Of a DNA stretch of 64,000 nucleotides, positions 60,060 through 64,000 are shown piece by piece (position 1 is the stretch's first letter; the number at the start of each line of letters is the position of its first letter). Origin of the DNA: Saksenaea vasiformis B4078 (taxonomy: Eukaryota; Mucoromycota; Mucoromycetes; Mucorales; Saksenaeaceae). The notes under the pieces are model-generated. The model searched no databases. It saw only the letters and a list, made by a program, of their open reading frames with translations, and was not told the DNA's origin. The stretch covers positions 30,572 to 94,571 of the forward strand of contig JNDT01001773.1 of assembly GCA_000697055.1 (NCBI GenBank), in the 5' to 3' direction. Both the position numbers and the translations under genes were made by a program.

Positions 60060-63000
60060 TTACGGCCTAGCATCACCAAGGGGTGCAGGTTCTTGTTGTT
60101 GTTGCTGTTGTGGACGACGTAATGCAGCGGGCCTTGTCTGCAATTGCATGTCACCTTCCATGTATGCGACCAGAATCCGCCGCCTGTTTCTGCCCGCATT
60201 GATATCGCGATTCCAAAACTAAAGAAAACCTTAGCTTCATACTTTCACACAGGAATTACATAACAGTGGCCTTTGTTCTCCATGTTCCATGCCAGCGCCT
60301 CCCAACTGATGTTGGTTGCACAATTTAATCGGATAGACCTGGCAGCGGAAATCGTTCAAAGCTATCATGAATGCTGTTAATGAAACTTGCTTTCGGTATG
60401 ATCTGATCCTCACGTAATGGTTGCAACTCAGGGCATTGCGAAGTCCTTTGCAATATGACATTTTCTTCATTCAAACAGTATCTTTTGCGACGATCGTCGC
60501 CCGGACGACGGAGCAACTTCGTTCTAAGGATACACAATGTTAATTGGTAGGAGCTTGCAAAAACCAGTGACTTACTTGTGCTGGCACCGTGAAGTGGGCG
60601 TCACAAACTGCTGCGTGTCATTGTCACAGCTGGAGCACACTTTTGAAGTGTTATATTCGTCTATTAGTATAACAAGGGACTTCTGCGCGAGTAATTTCCG
60701 GAATTGCTAGCATGTGTTTTTAAGTTAGCATTATCCGAATGGAAAGTATGTAACATATACCTTCACTGGTAACGGACCGAGACCCCTCATTGTAGGCTTC
60801 AAATCAGCATCACCGTATGCAACAATGGTCGGCTGCTGCTGTTGTTGGTGAATATTTTCTCTTAACCGCCGCCGCCGGCGCTTCCTTTTCGATCTTGTAG
60901 ATTTATAATGCGGTTGGATCAAATCCTATCCGAAACATAGACATTAGATCTATAATTAGAGATGTTGTCACTTACGTCTCGGGGCGAACCCGTAGCTACC
61001 CTGTCAGCCAGTACGTTTAACGTACTACGTCGTGCAGAGTACAAGAGCATCCGATTTTCACGATGGCGATAAGGACAATTAAAGTCGTGCATGCTAGTGA
61101 CCACTTTAGTATCGTTGAATATTCTCAAATAAATGTTATACTTACGGTCGATGTATATTACTGATTGTTTGTATGTATCTTTTGAACTCCATTGTGGTTG
61201 CGACTGTAGGCGGTTCTCCGCAATTTCGTCGTAATATTGTTGCATGGATGCATCCCGACGTGATTTTAGTTCCGTTTGCTTGGCCCACGAGAACATGGAT
61301 CGGAGTCTTAAAGCCTGTTAACGATCGTCGATCATCATATGGCAAAGTGGACTTACTGGTATTCATTGTTGCTAATTGTGGCTGTGTGAGCATTGCGCAG
61401 CTCTCGAGTTACAAGTTGCTCGTTGGTGTCCACCGCGCTGAACAACGATCGTATGCCCGGGTCAAGTCCCACGATCCTTGATCCCGCGAGACGCTCCTGT
61501 GCCAGACCTGTCGGTTCCTTGTTAAGGTGATAAATACCCTTCGTCCATGAGCCAAGGTCCATGTTCCGGGGTAGGAGCCGAAAATCCCTTTGGGAGGAGG
61601 GAAAACGTTCTTAACAAAGTATGAGGACAGGAAGAAGCATGCCATTTTCCTCCTACCGTGTTTGCGACACTCGAATACCACAGATGCGCCTACACCATCC
61701 GTTTCAAAATCGTAAGCAAATTCAAGAGCAGTACGTTCAGCATTAACGACAGCTAGAATATAAATTAATTAGCAGCAGTTCGGAAGCACAGCAACCTACG
61801 TTCATTATTCCACCGCCAGCGATTTTTCTGACACTTGTTGATGTTAAATAGTTGTTCCCAAAAATTTTCTCGCCAGACGGGATCTCGACAAAGAGCGTCA
61901 AATTCTTTGAGACTGCAATACGGTAGTTGTCTCCGTCTTGGATTCTCACGCTAGAATCAGAGCATTTAATGTACATGACGACTTAAAACCAGGATACGCT
62001 CACTTACCACAAACAGTGGAGGAACAGCCTCGTTTGCAAGAAAGGCATCACGTAAGATTTTCCATAGACCTCTGCCCGTAATCGGAAAGTAACCGACTTG
62101 ATGTGTTGCAATAGGCAGAAGCGACCAACGGCTACCGTCATATTGAACTGTGTACGGATACAACTCGTACATGTATTTCACAATCCTTGGAAAAAGTGGA
62201 TGGGTTCCTTCATCCTCTGAATCAACCTCGTCAATCAGGATATCACCGAGGTGAGTCTGGTACAGATTGTATTGGGTCCTGTGACAGTCGATATGATTAA
62301 CAATGAAATTAATCACAAGGTATTTACTCAAAAAAAGTCAGCAGTTCGCCTCTGAAAGGCATATCTTGCCAGTGATGGTCCCCTAGTGGTTCATGATTTG
62401 TGATACGAGTAACGGCGAATCGAGCTAGAAGAACCATTGTTAGTGAGATTTATTCGAACTTGTTTCGTACCATGAGCCGCGGGTCCTCCTCCAGGTAAGA
62501 AGCCTTGATGGCGCTCTTTCAAAGCGCGAAAATAGGCCAACCATACATATCGCAAATATGTCGAGACATTATTCACGAGGTGCCTGCGAACATCTATGGG
62601 CATGTTAGATCTATAATCATTGGAAGACTATCTCATACTTTGCATTGCGTTGATTGCAAATGGATCAGGCATCTCGATGAAAAATCCCTCAATCTTTTCG
62701 ATAGTGTACAGATCTATTATACCGAGATTAGTGTCATGCATTTTCAATCGATCAATGCTAACTTACATCCACCATGTTCGTCCTTCCGCAACGGCTCGAA
62801 GTGATCAATCGCCGTGGTCCAAAGGCTTCGTTCCCATGATGGCTACAAAATAAAGGCATGGATACTTGACCACCTCCCTGCATGTACACACTTACGGTTT
62901 GGGTGGTGTTGATGTGTAAGGGCCTGTACTGAACAAATCTGAATGCCGCTCTCCAAAATTCTCAAGTAGCAATTGGTGGAAATGTGAAGTTTCCGTGGTC

Positions 63001-63304
63001 GTGTCCCTCTTCCGCCCAGCGACGGACGTGTAGGTTTGCCAGGTTCAAAGCGTCACGTCGAAGGACGTGATATTGCTCGGCGATATGCCGGAAACGTTGC
63101 TACATGAAATATATGATTAAACAATGGATGTATCGTAGTTTGACTCACCCTTAGATGGCCAAACTGTGGCCTGAGAAAATTGGATACTTTTATTTTTCTT
63201 GTAACCCGTTGGAAGCATCCTCGATCCCGTGGCAAAATCGAGTGCCTGTAGCGTTGCCTCTGCCGTTGTGCGGGTGGGCCTACTCCTTCTTCTTCTTCCT
63301 CCAT
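60060..63304 (-). pseudogene. Fanzor-like TnpB homologue Fz2 with in-frame stop
   Basis: Seventeen exon segments keep one frame over 825 codons: 63304-63149, 63099-62896, 62842-62767, 62713-62639, 62593-62471, 62424-62328, 62278-62008, 61950-61800, 61752-61657, 61609-61357, 61306-61146, 61103-60976, 60925-60761, 60706-60576, 60523-60414, 60361-60243, 60218-60060. Landmarks: NNVSTYLRYVWLAYFRALKE; RWSLLPIATHQVGYFP; FAYDFETDG; GIYHLNKEPTGL; RIVGLDPGIRSL (RuvC-I); YRHREN; IVAYGDADL; IDEYNTSKVCSSC (RuvC-II); LLCNSC; FWNRDINAGRN (RuvC-III). All three acidic residues remain. Codon 98 (62964-62962) is TGA where Fz1 encodes protein, so the copy is probably dead unless translation starts or splices differently. 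An in-frame ATG at 63367 is a possible earlier start. The intron at 60242-60219 is only 24 nt. Confidence 0.8.
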
Positions 63305-63367
63305 AAAAATAAGTAAAAAGCGGATAGGAGGGTAGAGAAGTAAAAAGCTGTTTTGGAATGTGGTCAT

Positions 63368-64000
63368 TATGTGTTTTCATTGCTGTCATTTAAAATTAAT
63401 CATGAGGTTTCTTTATTCTTCTACAATGCTCAATATCAGGTCATGATCCTGTTTCGCAGATAAACTAGCCACATGTGCGCAACTTGTTCTTTGTTTTACT
63501 GCCGCATGAAGAGGCAGCATATGCAGGATCAAGGAGGTGGACATAACCAGCACGGACATAGTTCATTCAAATGGCAGCAAGGACATTGGATGCGAGCTCC
63601 CTGAGAGTTACTTGCTTTGAAAACGCACGAGATAATGTTCAGACCATACACGAACAACAGTGTATCCCTCCTTTTCTTTCATTGTGAGTGTCTAGACTTT
63701 TTGCAGGTGCTGCTTTTGACGCACTCTTATGTCGCTCACTTTATTTGGGATTCAAAATAAGATAGCTTTGTTGCGCAACTACTTAGAAAATACCTAGTCA
63801 CTCAAAACGTGTATCAGTCCTCCATATTTTGAAGAATAACTCACGAAAAAAGGCTGCAAAAAAGAACCAAAACTCATTTATGGATGAAGGATCAGTAGGA
63901 TTGATAGATAAAGAAACAAGCAAGCAACACAGTCTGTGCTCAAACTAATCCCGCGGTAGAAATCAGAATCATATTTACGGCAGTTACCAATTATTGGATG
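63368..64000. other. Right edge, no supported gene
   Basis: About 630 bp upstream of Fz2 up to the window edge. AT-rich, with no reading frame, repeat or RNA gene that I can support. Confidence 0.45.

Noticed and set aside
54346..63367. Simple bacterial-type insertion (uninterrupted TnpB gene) as explanation for the Fanzor-like loci
   Set aside because: Both genes are cut by 16-18 short introns with fungal splice signals, so they are long-resident eukaryotic genes rather than contamination or a recent bacterial insertion.

Overview
The window is nuclear DNA of a filamentous fungus, most probably an early-diverging one of the Mucorales type. Most genes are split by 40-60 bp GT-AG introns, often with CTAAC/CTAAT-like branch sites. 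Promoters carry TATA boxes close to the ATG. The gene set (CTP synthase, VPS54, sphingosine-1-phosphate lyase, XLF, an F-BAR/SH3 septation-type protein, F-box proteins) is fungal. I could not fix the genus. Exon structures were assembled by hand from splice signals, reading frame and family similarity; they are proposals, but the exon sums are in frame in every multi-exon model.

Layout. 1-323 is the 5' end of pyruvate kinase. 324-16,200 is gene-poor: an F-box gene, a membrane SH3 protein, an F-box/LRR gene, and decayed repeats, including two diverged copies of one ~600 bp dispersed repeat (about 4.26-4.80 kb and 14.84-15.48 kb). 16,200-27,216 is a single 3-exon gene for a 3,639-residue protein: RGG-rich N terminus, ZNFX1-like SF1 helicase split by a Cys/His-rich insertion, an NFX1-like Cys/His array and three CbbX-type AAA+ modules. 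27.7-50.8 kb is dense and mostly housekeeping: CTP synthase, a bHLH factor, a disordered protein, a Sel1-repeat protein, the end-joining factor XLF/Nej1, a polyQ protein, a coiled-coil protein, VPS54, an F-BAR/SH3 protein and mitochondrial ribosomal protein bL21m. 55.5-59.3 kb holds a small acidic ORF, sphingosine-1-phosphate lyase and a mitochondrial-type short-chain dehydrogenase.

The most unusual content is two related, intron-rich Fanzor-like genes (eukaryotic TnpB homologues, candidate RNA-guided nucleases) on the minus strand at 51,113-54,517 (Fz1) and 60,060-63,304 (Fz2). Both show a DPG RuvC-I motif, a DEY.TSK.C..C RuvC-II/zinc motif and a terminal FWNR(D/H).NAGRN RuvC-III motif. Sixteen intron positions are shared; Fz1 has two more. 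Fz1 is open throughout (794 aa, 19 exons) but its RuvC-III aspartate is histidine. Fz2 keeps all three acidic residues but has an in-frame TGA at codon 98 and an apparent 24-nt intron. The two copies have therefore decayed in complementary ways. A ~417 bp inverted-repeat element lies just upstream of Fz1.

The genes do not form one pathway. The presence of a DNA end-joining factor (XLF) in the same window as two candidate DNA nucleases is probably coincidence.
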